From Deinococcus multiflagellatus (GTDB taxonomy: Bacteria > Deinococcota > Deinococci > Deinococcales > Deinococcaceae): 64,000 nucleotides of DNA. The stretch covers positions 1 to 64,000 of the forward strand of contig NZ_JAIQXV010000022.1 of NCBI RefSeq assembly GCF_020166415.1. The letters run 5' to 3'. Below the pieces are notes generated by a model that saw only the letters and a program-made list of their open reading frames with translations, was not told the DNA's origin and searched no databases. The position numbers and the translations under genes were made by a program. This document shows, piece after piece, positions 1 through 8,576 of this stretch. Each line of letters opens with the position of its first letter. Position 1 is the first letter of the stretch.

Positions 1-633
1 CAACAGGCGCGGCCCGACCTCGCGCAGGTCCACGAAACCTGGGCTGTCATCGGTCTCGGTGTACACCCGGCCGGGCCCCAGCGTGGCCGCGCCGGGCAAG
101 TCCTCGGGGTCCAGCGGGCCCGCCACCCCTTTGGGCAGATACGTGCCGCTGAAGAAGTTGAAAGCGGGCAGGAACATATTGGGGTTCGACAGGAAGCGAA
201 TCCCGGCCCGCTCGAAGCCCACCGTGCGGTTCACGTCCACCCACACCAGGCCCTGCGTGATGCGGGCCTTAAAGGTCGCGTTGCTGGGCAGCTGCACGGT
301 CTGGTCCAGCTGCGCGACGCGCCGGTTGGGCTGCTGTGGATTCGGGGCCAGGGCCCAGGTCCCAGAGGCCAGCACGGCATTGTTCGCGTCCAGCACCTCC
401 ACCGTGTGCCCGACCTCGAAATCGCTCTCGGATTCAAGGGCATCGAACGTGAGCGGCTGCAGGGCCTGGTACTCCGAGACGTGGTTGCCGCCCGCCAGGC
501 TGCTCCCCACGCTGCTGCCGGCCACGGTGAACAGCCGGTAGACCTGTGGGGGCAGCGCGCTCAGGCGCACCGGCCCAGCGGCGGCCGGGGGGGGCGGCGC
601 CGCTGGGGGCTGGGGACGGAAAATGGCGCGCAT
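1..633 (-). CDS. Phage virion protein of the tail/fibre region, 3' end beyond the window
   Basis: The frame is open from an ATG at 633 to the left edge (211 codons) with no stop, so the C-terminus lies outside the window. The ATG overlaps the TGA of the preceding gene by one base, the usual coupling in this operon. The start MRAIFRPQPP leads into an Ala/Pro-rich stretch, then a beta-rich sequence without recognisable motifs. There is no signal peptide or membrane segment. It is the most distal late gene seen, after the fibre genes, so a fibre, baseplate accessory or host-recognition role is likely by position only. I do not recognise the family. Confidence 0.7.
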   Translation of the reverse strand, partial: MRAIFRPQPPAAPPPPAAAGPVRLSALPPQVYRLFTVAGSSVGSSLAGGNHVSEYQALQPLTFDALESESDFEVGHTVEVLDANNAVLASGTWALAPNPQQPNRRVAQLDQTVQLPSNATFKARITQGLVWVDVNRTVGFERAGIRFLSNPNMFLPAFNFFSGTYLPKGVAGPLDPEDLPGAATLGPGRVYTETDDSPGFVDLREVGPRLL

Positions 634-1085
634 CAGCTGCTGCCCCCAAAGGGCGGCGCTGTGCGCACGCCCAGGTACTGGACGATCAGGACGGCCGGCG
701 CCGCCGGGTCGGCGTTGACTGCGCTGAAATATTGTAGCTCCAGGGGGGTTTCCAGCTCGAACATGCTGCCCGCCGGCCAGAGCACGCCCTCCCCAGAATC
801 CGCGCTGGGCGGAAAGCCGTGGGTCACGCTGGTGCGGATCGCGCCGTTCTCGACGCTGACGATGGCGCGCACCGCTGTGCCCTCGGGCCCCTGCACGCCC
901 GCCAGGCCAAAGGGCATGTTCTGGACCAGTTCCCGCTGCATCCGCAGGTGCTCCTGGGGAAGGGTGGCCCCAGGACTGCCACCGCCTATCAGGTCGGCCA
1001 GGGTCACGCGCACCACGCCGCCGTTGCCATCACTGGCCATCAGCAGCATTGCGCCCAGCACTCCAAAAAAGTCTTTCTCCTGCAT
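633..1085 (-). CDS. Hypothetical late phage protein, 150 aa
   Basis: The protein starts MQEKDFFGVLGAMLLMASDG, with a short hydrophobic run at residues 6-16, followed by an acidic mixed region and a Gly/Pro-rich end. The hydrophobic part is too short and lacks the charge pattern of a clear signal peptide. It is translationally coupled to the next gene, sharing one base. A 70-nt gap separates it from the fibre gene upstream, one of the few gaps here. A tail accessory role is inferred from position. No family recognised. Confidence 0.65.
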   Translation of the reverse strand: MQEKDFFGVLGAMLLMASDGNGGVVRVTLADLIGGGSPGATLPQEHLRMQRELVQNMPFGLAGVQGPEGTAVRAIVSVENGAIRTSVTHGFPPSADSGEGVLWPAGSMFELETPLELQYFSAVNADPAAPAVLIVQYLGVRTAPPFGGSS

Positions 1086-1155
1086 GCGGCTCCCTGCCCG
1101 GACGGAATGCGAAGCCCCCCACGGCCGGGCGCGTGGGGGCGGGGTGAAGCGCGGC

Positions 1156-1965
1156 TCAGCCGCGGCGACGGGCGTAGAGGTCCATGACCAGCAGGGCGCG
1201 GCTGGTGCCCACCGCGTCAGGCGGCGTGGTGACCTGCACCCGCAGGCGGTGGCTCACGATGGCGGGCACCAGATCCACGGCGGCGGTCCAGACCCGCGTT
1301 CCTACCTGGAACACCGTCTTGAAACCGTTCGTGAACCCGTCCAGGTCCGCCATGCCGATCAGGGCGTCGTGCGCGTAGGCAAACCGGACGTGCTGGACGT
1401 GGTAGGCCCCGCCCCCGTCCGTACAGGTCAGCACGCCCTCGGCGTAGAACCAGCGGTTCGGCATGGGCTGCATGTCCGGCGGCAGCTGATCAGTGCCCGG
1501 GATGAGTTGAAAGGTGTTGCCCTGGCCCAGCGCCTGCCCGGCCAGCACCACCCGCTCGACCTGCGAGGCGCCTTTGCCGCCCTCGACGGCCACACCCTGG
1601 GCGTGGCCACCGGCAAACAGGCTGTGGCCCCCGACTGCCATGCTCCCCACGCCGTCCGTGGTGCCCCCGGCCAGCGCCACGCTGTTGTCGGCAAAGGCCT
1701 GGCTGCTGTCCCCGAAGGCCACCGACTGGTCCCCGTAGGCCCCGGCCACGCGGCCGTGCGCGAGGGCCCCGTCGCCCTGGGCCTCAGACCCCAGGCCGCC
1801 CGCCGTGGCCCCATTGCCGCTGACCACGTTGGGCATGTCGGTGGGCGTGCCGGTGAGGCTGCCCACGCTGCCCCCACCACCGCTGCCGCCGCCCTGTTCC
1901 AGGGTGGTGATGCGCGTGAGCGCGGCCTCGTGCTGTGCTTTGGTCACCAGTGGTCCTGCAGGCAT
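1156..1965 (-). CDS. Tail fibre-like protein with YadA-head-type repeats
   Basis: This 269-aa protein has three visible parts. The N-terminal helix (about residues 1-25) ends in a Gly/Ser linker. Residues about 45-140 carry short repeats such as SVAFGDSSQAFADNSVALAG, the roughly 14-residue S-x-A-x-G pattern of trimeric-autotransporter (YadA/Hep_Hag) heads. The C-terminal half is a mixed beta domain ending in Arg-rich residues. Phage fibres are trimeric, and such repeats form trimeric left-handed beta rolls, so a host-binding fibre tip is a sensible inference. Its ATG shares one base with the stop of the collagen-like fibre gene before it. Confidence 0.7.
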   Translation of the reverse strand: MPAGPLVTKAQHEAALTRITTLEQGGGSGGGGSVGSLTGTPTDMPNVVSGNGATAGGLGSEAQGDGALAHGRVAGAYGDQSVAFGDSSQAFADNSVALAGGTTDGVGSMAVGGHSLFAGGHAQGVAVEGGKGASQVERVVLAGQALGQGNTFQLIPGTDQLPPDMQPMPNRWFYAEGVLTCTDGGGAYHVQHVRFAYAHDALIGMADLDGFTNGFKTVFQVGTRVWTAAVDLVPAIVSHRLRVQVTTPPDAVGTSRALLVMDLYARRRG

Positions 1966-3320
1966 CAGTTGCTCCTTTCGACGACCGGATAGCCGTCGGG
2001 GTCGGGGGTGGCGGTGCCGTCCGGCAGGGTGAGGTACCCCTGCGCGTCGGTCGTGCCGCTCGCGTTCGTGATCGTGACGTAGCCGGCGGGGTCCGTCGTG
2101 GTGATGTAGGGCCCGGGGCTGCCGCCACCCTCCAGTGAGCCGCCCTGGGCCGGCACCAGGGCGCGCAGCAGGGTCGCCGCGCCGCTGTCGTCGGTGCGGT
2201 GCAGGCGGAGGATGCCCGGCGGCAGCACCATTGGGAACGTGACGGGGAGAAAGTCCAGTGCGCCTTCGGCCTGGAACGCCACCTCGGCGGGGATGCCGGT
2301 CAGGCCCTCCAGGCGGATGCCGACCAGTCCCCCAGGCTCATCGGTGACGGGAAACAGCACCCCTTCCTCCGGCGTGGCGTCGGCGAGGATGAACGTCACC
2401 GGCACGGCGCCGTGCAGAATCCCGTCGCGCCCGTCTTTGCCATCCTTGCCGTCTTTGCCGTTCGTGCCGTTTGTCCCGTTCGTACCGGGTTTCGCCAGCA
2501 ACTGCAGCACGTTCACGTAGACGCCCGCCTGCTTCTGGTAGATGTTGCCGGTGCCGCTGGTGTCGGCCCAGACGTCGCCGTCTGACCCCACGCCGTTGTC
2601 GGGCACGCCGGCCACGAAGCGCCACTCGCCGCCCAGCCGCAGGCCCCCGCTGCTCGTCTGGCCCGTGCTCAGGTCGGCGGTGCCGTCTCCATTGCGCAGC
2701 GCCAGGTTGTCAAAGCGCGCGGAGATCTGTTTGTTGTCCAGTGCCCCCTGGCTGTTGGTCAGAAACAGCGTGAGCTGCGCGTTCACCATGCCGCTCAGGT
2801 AGCCAGCGGGCAGGGGCAAGCTCAGGCCCATCTGGTTGCGGGTCAGCTGCAGCACGCCCGCGACCGGGTCAATGGTCAGCCGCACCCGCTGCAGGGTGTT
2901 CTCCTGCAACGGCGGCAACTGCGCCGTGCGGGTGGTGGCCCCCACCGTGCAGGTCAGCAGGGTGCCGTCCCAGCGCACGGCAGCACCGTCCCCAGCCAGG
3001 ACGAAGCCACAGTCCACGCCGTAGGTGACGGGCTGGACAGGTGTGAGGCCCACTGTCAGGTCGTATTGCAGCTGCAGGCCGTCGCCGCTCCACCGGGCGG
3101 GATTCAGCGCCACCTGAAGGCTGTCCACAGGGTCCTGGCCGGTGCTGCCGTTGTTAAACCCCATCGGGCCCAGGACCAATTGCTCCTGATCGGTGTACAC
3201 CAGGGGCGGCGCGGCCCCCACCAGAACGACAGTGTAGTCGGGCCCTGGCGTGCCCCGGTTGAAAAAGTCGGTGAAGGTCCACTGCGCCGGATCGGGCGGG
3301 GGGTTGGTGGGTAAGGTCAA
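1965..3320 (-). CDS. Tail fibre protein with collagen-like Gly-X-Y repeats
   Basis: I place the start at TTG 3320, six bases after GGAGG and overlapping the upstream TGA, giving 451 aa beginning MTLPTNPPPDPAQW. A longer reading upstream has an Arg/Pro-rich, non-protein-like composition. The N-terminal half is beta-rich and resembles a lectin-like jelly roll (not proven). Around residues 285-310 is an uninterrupted run of GTNGTN and GKDGKD triplets, a collagen-like triple-helix stalk of the kind common in phage fibres. A C-terminal beta domain and a repetitive TTDPxGYVTITNxxGTTDxxGY tail follow. Likely trimeric and involved in host attachment. Confidence 0.75.
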   Translation of the reverse strand: MTLPTNPPPDPAQWTFTDFFNRGTPGPDYTVVLVGAAPPLVYTDQEQLVLGPMGFNNGSTGQDPVDSLQVALNPARWSGDGLQLQYDLTVGLTPVQPVTYGVDCGFVLAGDGAAVRWDGTLLTCTVGATTRTAQLPPLQENTLQRVRLTIDPVAGVLQLTRNQMGLSLPLPAGYLSGMVNAQLTLFLTNSQGALDNKQISARFDNLALRNGDGTADLSTGQTSSGGLRLGGEWRFVAGVPDNGVGSDGDVWADTSGTGNIYQKQAGVYVNVLQLLAKPGTNGTNGTNGKDGKDGKDGRDGILHGAVPVTFILADATPEEGVLFPVTDEPGGLVGIRLEGLTGIPAEVAFQAEGALDFLPVTFPMVLPPGILRLHRTDDSGAATLLRALVPAQGGSLEGGGSPGPYITTTDPAGYVTITNASGTTDAQGYLTLPDGTATPDPDGYPVVERSN

Positions 3321-3787
3321 GGGAAACCTCCAGGGAGGGAGAAGCCGCCCCGGCCCAGCAGGGCGCGGCTCACGGGCACGTCGAGGCGCAGTTCGGTGAC
3401 AAAGGGCGTGTTGAGGGGGCCCACGGGCAGCAGGGCGGGGTGCCAGCCCCGGGCCAGCGGCTGGCCGACGTTGTGCCCGAGCAGGGTCACTGGCCCATGC
3501 ACGGCACACACCGGCACGTCGCGCCGGACCCGCACCCGCAGCACGAGCACGCCCTCGCCGCCCCCGGGAAACGAGTCAGTGAAGGTCAGGCGCAACCGGC
3601 CAGAGGCACTGGTCCGGTCATCCAGCTCCTCGGGCCAGCGGGTGGGGGGGTAGGCGATGCGCTTGTCCAGGGCCTTCAGGGCACTCGCGCTGGGCCGCCA
3701 TACGCCGTCCCGGAACTGTTCGACCTTGGCGGGCCGCAGCCACGGGGCCTGCCCCCGGCGCAGGGCCTCGCCCATCAGGGGGCTCAC
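3317..3787 (-). CDS. Hypothetical tail protein, 156 aa
   Basis: The GTG start at 3787 overlaps the stop of the preceding gene (GTGA). The protein opens with MSPLMGEALRRGQAPWLRPA, is rich in beta-type residues, and has no signal peptide or membrane segment. It sits between a large tail protein and the collagen-like fibre, so it may connect fibre to tail tip. That is positional inference. No family recognised. Confidence 0.65.
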   Translation of the reverse strand: MSPLMGEALRRGQAPWLRPAKVEQFRDGVWRPSASALKALDKRIAYPPTRWPEELDDRTSASGRLRLTFTDSFPGGGEGVLVLRVRVRRDVPVCAVHGPVTLLGHNVGQPLARGWHPALLPVGPLNTPFVTELRLDVPVSRALLGRGGFSLPGGFP

Positions 3788-5391
3788 GACCCGCCCCCCG
3801 GATCAGGCGGGCCACCACCAGCGAAGACATCGGCCAGGGTCAGGGGTAAGGGGGGCACCGGCGGGTCCACGGGCGGCTTCGTGGGCCGCCTTTTCGGCCG
3901 CCTTTTCCACCACCAGAACGGGGGTTCGGTGCTGCCTTCTGGGGGCTCGCCCGCCCGGGTATCGCGCCAGGGGTCGAAGCGGACCACGGCGCGCAGCCCG
4001 CCGTCCGCGTCCCCCACGGCCAGCCCGCGCACCTCGCCCCGGGCGAACAGGGGCGCCAGCCCGGCGCCACAGTCGCACAAGGCCCAGTGTGGTGGCCAGG
4101 TGTGGGTCAGGGTCCCACTGGGGTGAAATTCGCGGAAGGTATCGGGCGAGGTTCGCAGCACGTCCAGCTCGAAATCCAGCAGCGGGAGGCGGGTCACGCC
4201 GGCCCGCGTGATTAGGGCCACCGAACGGCCGAACGCCGCGTGGTGCAGCACCCACACCTCGGGCACGCCCTGGGCGTTGGTGGGTCCACAGAGCGCCGCC
4301 CAAGAGCCGGTCTCGAAGGTGTGGCCGTGGGCCTCCAGGCGGGCGCCGTCTTCGAGCAGGGCGTGGTTGTCGGTATAGGGCCGCCCCGGACTGCCCCACA
4401 CCGTGACGCCCGGCGCCGTAAAGCGCGGCCCGACCCGGGTGGGATAAGGAATGGGCGGGGCGCTCGGGGCGTCCACCAGCACGTCGCTGACCTGGATGGT
4501 GCGCCAGGGCGTCTCCGGGTGGTTGGGGTCCTGGGGGTTCGGCGGGGTCTCCAGGCGCTCCCACTCCCGGCGGGTGCGGTCGGGGAGCACCCGCTCTTCC
4601 AGGACAAAGCCCCGGCGCCCCAGCGGGCCCTGGGGGTCTACGGCGTAGACCTGCACGCGGCGGCGCCACAGGGCGTCCGGGCCATCCGGGGCGTCCTGAT
4701 TCTCGCCCACCCGGAACCAGGCCTCGCGCAGCCGGTACTCGGTGATGGTGTGCGCCGGGATGTCGGGCGTGGGCTCGGGATAATCCACGCCAGGCACGCG
4801 CACCCGGGCTTTGTAGATGGTGAAAGGCGCGCTGAGGGTGATCGGCGTGACCTCCTCGCGGCCGTCGAAATACACCCGGGTGAGGTCATGCCGCGCCGTG
4901 AGCAGGCCGCCGCTGGTGGTCTGCCGGTCCACGATGGTGACGCGCGGGTCGTTTTTGTCGGCCCAGGCGTAGTCACTGCGGATGCCCAGGGGCTTGAGAT
5001 CCGGGGGCTGGTCGTCGATCACGGGGTCGGGCAGGAACTCGGCCCAGCGCTCGACGTGGTTGACCACGCAGGGACGGAGCATGCGCAGGGTGCCGTCGTC
5101 CAGGGTCAGGACCGGGAGGTCGGTCAGAGAACCCGTGCCCACGAACGCCCCGAAGGCATCCACCCCCGGCAGGTGACCGGGGGCGGGGCGCTGGGGGCTG
5201 TCAAAGCTGGGCGGCGCCACGGGCGCAAAGGGGGCGTCCTCCGGCTCCTGCGGGGCCCGTGCGGGCCGGGGGCGCCCATGCACCTGCGGACGCACGGGGG
5301 CACCCTTGCCCGGGTCATGCTGGCCGTCTTTACAGCAGCAGCAACACTCGCCTCTGAACAGCGCGAGCACCGCCTTGTCTTTCTTCTGCAC
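3784..5391 (-). CDS. Large tail-tip/baseplate-region protein with a Cys5 cluster
   Basis: A GTG start at 5391 is preceded by GGGAGGTGAACA and gives 535 aa. The N-terminus holds five consecutive cysteines (about residues 16-20) after a Lys-rich start, unusual for a virion protein. The body is beta-rich, with CDCG near residue 455, and the C-terminus has WWWKRRPKRRP then a Pro-rich and Gly-rich tail. The cysteines might bind metal or form disulfides. The order hub, this gene, fibres suggests a tail-tip structural role. I do not recognise the family. Confidence 0.65.
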   Translation of the reverse strand: MQKKDKAVLALFRGECCCCCKDGQHDPGKGAPVRPQVHGRPRPARAPQEPEDAPFAPVAPPSFDSPQRPAPGHLPGVDAFGAFVGTGSLTDLPVLTLDDGTLRMLRPCVVNHVERWAEFLPDPVIDDQPPDLKPLGIRSDYAWADKNDPRVTIVDRQTTSGGLLTARHDLTRVYFDGREEVTPITLSAPFTIYKARVRVPGVDYPEPTPDIPAHTITEYRLREAWFRVGENQDAPDGPDALWRRRVQVYAVDPQGPLGRRGFVLEERVLPDRTRREWERLETPPNPQDPNHPETPWRTIQVSDVLVDAPSAPPIPYPTRVGPRFTAPGVTVWGSPGRPYTDNHALLEDGARLEAHGHTFETGSWAALCGPTNAQGVPEVWVLHHAAFGRSVALITRAGVTRLPLLDFELDVLRTSPDTFREFHPSGTLTHTWPPHWALCDCGAGLAPLFARGEVRGLAVGDADGGLRAVVRFDPWRDTRAGEPPEGSTEPPFWWWKRRPKRRPTKPPVDPPVPPLPLTLADVFAGGGPPDPGGGS

Positions 5392-5406
5392 TGTTCACCT
5401 CCCTGA

Positions 5407-7797
5407 TCAGGCGAGTTCCTGCCCGTAGTTGCCGGTCGCCGTGGCGCCGTAGCGCGGGTCGTCCACCCACTCGATCTCGTCCAGTGGGGCGGGGGGCTGC
5501 GCGCCGGACACCCGCACGAAGCGGGGCTCGAAGATGGGCTGCTGGCCGTTGAAGCGACCCGTGAAATGGTCGACCGTGACCCCGCCGATCTGCCGGAACA
5601 GCACGATGTCGCGGTGCACGTCCGGCAGGGTGGCGCCCTCCTGCACCTCGGCGGTGTAGGGCACGGGCAGATGCACGGTCACGTCGGCAGACTGGCCGCC
5701 CCCCTCGGCTTTCCACCCGTAATTCTGGACATTGCCCTCCAGGCCCTCCGGTCCCTTCGGGGTCAGCCCCATGCCCGCCGCGACGGGCAGGGCCTGGACC
5801 TTGCTGCGGCTGACCGCCATGCGGGGTGCCAGGCTCTGCATGACCATGCGGGCGTACCGTTCCAGCTTGGCCCGGTCACGCGTCCAGCCCACCGTGCGGG
5901 TGACGGCCGCGCCCTGTTTGCCCTGTGGGCTGGTGACCCGCACGCTGTTGGGCAGCGCCCGCTTACGCACGGCGCAGGGATCAGGACACCGCACGCTGGT
6001 CGGGGCCGCGTCCATCTTGTCCATGCCGCTGGTGAGCGTGCCGGCGCGCACGCTCAGCCGCACCGCTTCCAGGCTCTCCTCGTCGTACAGCACCACGGGG
6101 ATGCCCCCGGTCTCCTGCCAGAGCATCACCCACCCCAGCCCGTCTGGCAGGTAGTCCTCGGTCCGCAGCCGCTCCACGTACTCGTGCGCCTTGACCGGGC
6201 CACGGTCCTTGAGCTCCCCTTCCGGCTCGCTCTGCTTGACGCTGGACAGCTTCCTGGACCGCTGGATCTTGGTGCGCAGCCACCCTTCCGGACTCCAGTG
6301 CTGCTCCAGGACCTCAATCTCGTCGCCCAGCAGATCGCCAACGGCCGCCACGCCCATATACCCGTACCGGCCGACGATTTCGGTTCTGGTCCGGGTGGCC
6401 ACGGTGTAGCTCCACGTCATTTTCCGCACCTCCTGCCGCAGCAGCATGTCGGTGCAGGTGGGGTGGTACGTCGTTTCCGTCTCCTCCAGGCTGGTCGCCA
6501 CCCGGCCGAACGGCACGGTGACCGTTTTCCCGTCCACCTGCTCCTGCACGGTAAGGTCCTGAACCGTGAGGCGGTACAGCCCCACGAGCTGGCCGTTCAC
6601 CCGCTTGTAGCCCGTGATGACTTCCCCCTTGCCGTCCGGGCTGGGCACGATCTTCGTCCACTCCTTGTCCGGTTGCATGGCCTGGTCGAAGCTTTCCGGG
6701 TCGGGGGCCAGGTCGATCAGGTCCTGCAGCCTGGGCAGGGGCACGAGGAGATCCGCACCCGTGACCGTGACGCTGGCCGGGAAATGGGCGCTTTCCCAGC
6801 GCCGCGTGCCGCTGCTGATCACCTGATCGCCACTGACCTGCAGGCCGCCCTCCGTGACGCCGGGGGGCAGCAGCAGCAGCCGGGTCGCGCTGCCCTCGCG
6901 GCGAATGACCGGCCGGTACCCGATGGCGAGGTAGGTGTCGTCCAGCACCTGCTGCGGCGACTTGCCTTTGGTCGAGTACGGCATCTCGAATTCGGTCCAG
7001 GCCTCGCCGCCCAGCTCGTCCCCCCCCACCACGGTCAGACTCAGGCCCGCCGCCGCCACCGCCTGCCGCACGATGGGCCCCAGCGGCGCGGTCTGCGGCT
7101 GCAGCCGGGCCGTGCAGGGCGTGTCGCGCGTCGGGCGTGGCGTGGGCGTCGCCATGAAGGGCACGAGTTCAGGCAGGGTTGTGGTGCCCAGCGCCGTGGC
7201 GGCCGGCGCGTAGGCCCGCAGGGTGGTCTGCAGGCCGCCACGGGCCCCACTGATCTCGTACTGGTCATCCAGCACGAGGTGAACCTCGGTGCGGGTGGTC
7301 ACGAACTCATAGGGCTTGCGGGACCGGGGCTTGGGCGCGCCGGCCGGCCCACTGATCGCGCCGGCCCGGCCGCTCTGCCCCTTGCTGATGACGGTGATGG
7401 CGACGGCCGCACCCACGGCCGGCACCACCTCGCCGGGCAGCACCAGGGTCGCGGTGGGCCCCGCCCCGTCGTCGCTGTACTCCGCGCTGATCAGGGGGCC
7501 CAGCGGAGACTCGGCCGTGACGATCAGGGGGCGCACGCCGTGAATGATGTCCAGGGCGGGGCGGGGGGCCGGGGCGGGCTGCCCCGGCGACGCCGGCCGG
7601 GTCAGAAAGGCGAACGCGTCGTGCACCAGTTCCACCTCTTCCCAGGGCTGCGTGGAGGCGAAGTGGGTGAACTCCTCGTGGCCCAGCCAGCCGCCCCGGG
7701 CGTAATGCGCGAACTGCACCTCCTGCAGGCTGGTGGCCGCGGCCTCATGGATCAGGGTCACGCGCGGCGCGGTGCGGCGCGTCACAACATTGAACAT
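5407..7797 (-). CDS. Putative tail hub/tail-tip protein, 796 aa
   Basis: The ATG at 7797 follows AGAGGTAACGC. The protein is soluble and beta-rich. The N-terminal third (residues about 80-200) discusses itself as a barrel-like module, with several V-x-I-x-V strands and a Gly/Arg linker, and the central part (about 270-330) has the helix-plus-strand pattern seen in gp27/late-control-D-type hub proteins. That resemblance is by eye and weak. Length and position, two small genes after the tape measure, match the tail-associated hub that initiates tail assembly. The C-terminus is rich in short beta segments. An alternative is a distal tail-associated lysin carrier, but no peptidase motif is visible. 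Confidence 0.6.
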   Translation of the reverse strand: MFNVVTRRTAPRVTLIHEAAATSLQEVQFAHYARGGWLGHEEFTHFASTQPWEEVELVHDAFAFLTRPASPGQPAPAPRPALDIIHGVRPLIVTAESPLGPLISAEYSDDGAGPTATLVLPGEVVPAVGAAVAITVISKGQSGRAGAISGPAGAPKPRSRKPYEFVTTRTEVHLVLDDQYEISGARGGLQTTLRAYAPAATALGTTTLPELVPFMATPTPRPTRDTPCTARLQPQTAPLGPIVRQAVAAAGLSLTVVGGDELGGEAWTEFEMPYSTKGKSPQQVLDDTYLAIGYRPVIRREGSATRLLLLPPGVTEGGLQVSGDQVISSGTRRWESAHFPASVTVTGADLLVPLPRLQDLIDLAPDPESFDQAMQPDKEWTKIVPSPDGKGEVITGYKRVNGQLVGLYRLTVQDLTVQEQVDGKTVTVPFGRVATSLEETETTYHPTCTDMLLRQEVRKMTWSYTVATRTRTEIVGRYGYMGVAAVGDLLGDEIEVLEQHWSPEGWLRTKIQRSRKLSSVKQSEPEGELKDRGPVKAHEYVERLRTEDYLPDGLGWVMLWQETGGIPVVLYDEESLEAVRLSVRAGTLTSGMDKMDAAPTSVRCPDPCAVRKRALPNSVRVTSPQGKQGAAVTRTVGWTRDRAKLERYARMVMQSLAPRMAVSRSKVQALPVAAGMGLTPKGPEGLEGNVQNYGWKAEGGGQSADVTVHLPVPYTAEVQEGATLPDVHRDIVLFRQIGGVTVDHFTGRFNGQQPIFEPRFVRVSGAQPPAPLDEIEWVDDPRYGATATGNYGQELA

Positions 7798-7800
7798 GCG

Positions 7801-8151
7801 TTACCTCTGGTACGAGATGATCAGGCGCCCGTGATCCGCCCCGGTGGTGGTGGTGCCGGCCGGGGTGGTCCAGGCCTCGCTGATCAGGACGGCCTGACCG
7901 GGCAGCAGCGGGGCGTCGGCCAGTGGGGCGGTCCAGGCGTCACCCAGGGCCAGGCCATTGGCCGTGACCAGATACGTGCCGGGCACCGCGCCGTCCTGAA
8001 GCACGCGCAGGCGCAGCCCCGGCACCGGCTCGTCGCCGGTGTTGACCAGCCGCAGCTGCCGGGTCGGCGTGGTGGTGCCGGGCGGCACGCTGCCGAAGTC
8101 GGTGGCGGGGGCGGGGGTCCCGTCGAGCTGCTGAAGTTCGAGCCGTTTCAT
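7801..8151 (-). CDS. Hypothetical small tail protein, 116 aa
   Basis: The ATG at 8151 overlaps the previous stop by four bases (ATGA), and only three bases separate its stop from the next start. The sequence starts MKRLELQQLDGTPAPATDFG and has an Ig-like pattern of alternating hydrophobic strands (LRLVNTGDEPVPGLRLRVLQ). This looks like a single beta-sandwich domain, common among baseplate and tail-tip accessory proteins. No catalytic motif. Function unknown. Confidence 0.65.
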   Translation of the reverse strand: MKRLELQQLDGTPAPATDFGSVPPGTTTPTRQLRLVNTGDEPVPGLRLRVLQDGAVPGTYLVTANGLALGDAWTAPLADAPLLPGQAVLISEAWTTPAGTTTTGADHGRLIISYQR

Positions 8152-8576
8152 GTGGGCCTCCCGAGAATGACGGCCTCGAAGCCGCTGTAGGTCCAGTACT
8201 GCTCCACGGGCACGCCGTCCGGGCCGGCCTGCACCGCGTGGAGCGTGGTGTCAAAGGGGCTGACCACGACCGCGTCCACCCAGACCCGCCCGGTGCTGAG
8301 CGTGTAATTTTCCGAGATGGTCACCAGATCGCCGGGCAGCAGGTTGCGCAGGATGTCAGCCTGGTCGTTGGTGACCGCGATGTTGGTGCCCCCGGCAATC
8401 GTGATGCGCGTGGCCTGGATATCGGGCGGCAGCTGCGCCAGGCTCAGCCCGCTGGCCAGGGCGAGAATGTTGAGGTTGCGCTCCGGCTTCGCCTTCACGT
8501 AGCCGGTTTCGGGATCGGGCGCCGCCGGCCCGAAGGCGACGGGCCCGACCGTCAGGTACCGGTCCTGCCAGTTCAT
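8148..8576 (-). CDS. Hypothetical tail protein encoded right after the tape measure, 142 aa
   Basis: I chose the ATG at 8576 (MNWQDRYLTVGPVAFG). It overlaps the tape-measure stop as ATGA, and the longer reading upstream is the tape-measure antisense-like frame. The protein is beta-rich with no membrane segment. In siphophages the gene following the tape measure often encodes the distal tail protein, but this one is shorter than a typical Dit (about 200-300 aa), so only a tail-tip assignment by position is justified. Confidence 0.65.
   Translation of the reverse strand: MNWQDRYLTVGPVAFGPAAPDPETGYVKAKPERNLNILALASGLSLAQLPPDIQATRITIAGGTNIAVTNDQADILRNLLPGDLVTISENYTLSTGRVWVDAVVVSPFDTTLHAVQAGPDGVPVEQYWTYSGFEAVILGRPT

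Noticed and set aside
5566..8190. An 874-codon plus-strand frame
   Set aside because: Antisense to the tail hub gene, His/Arg/Gly-rich composition, no ribosome site.
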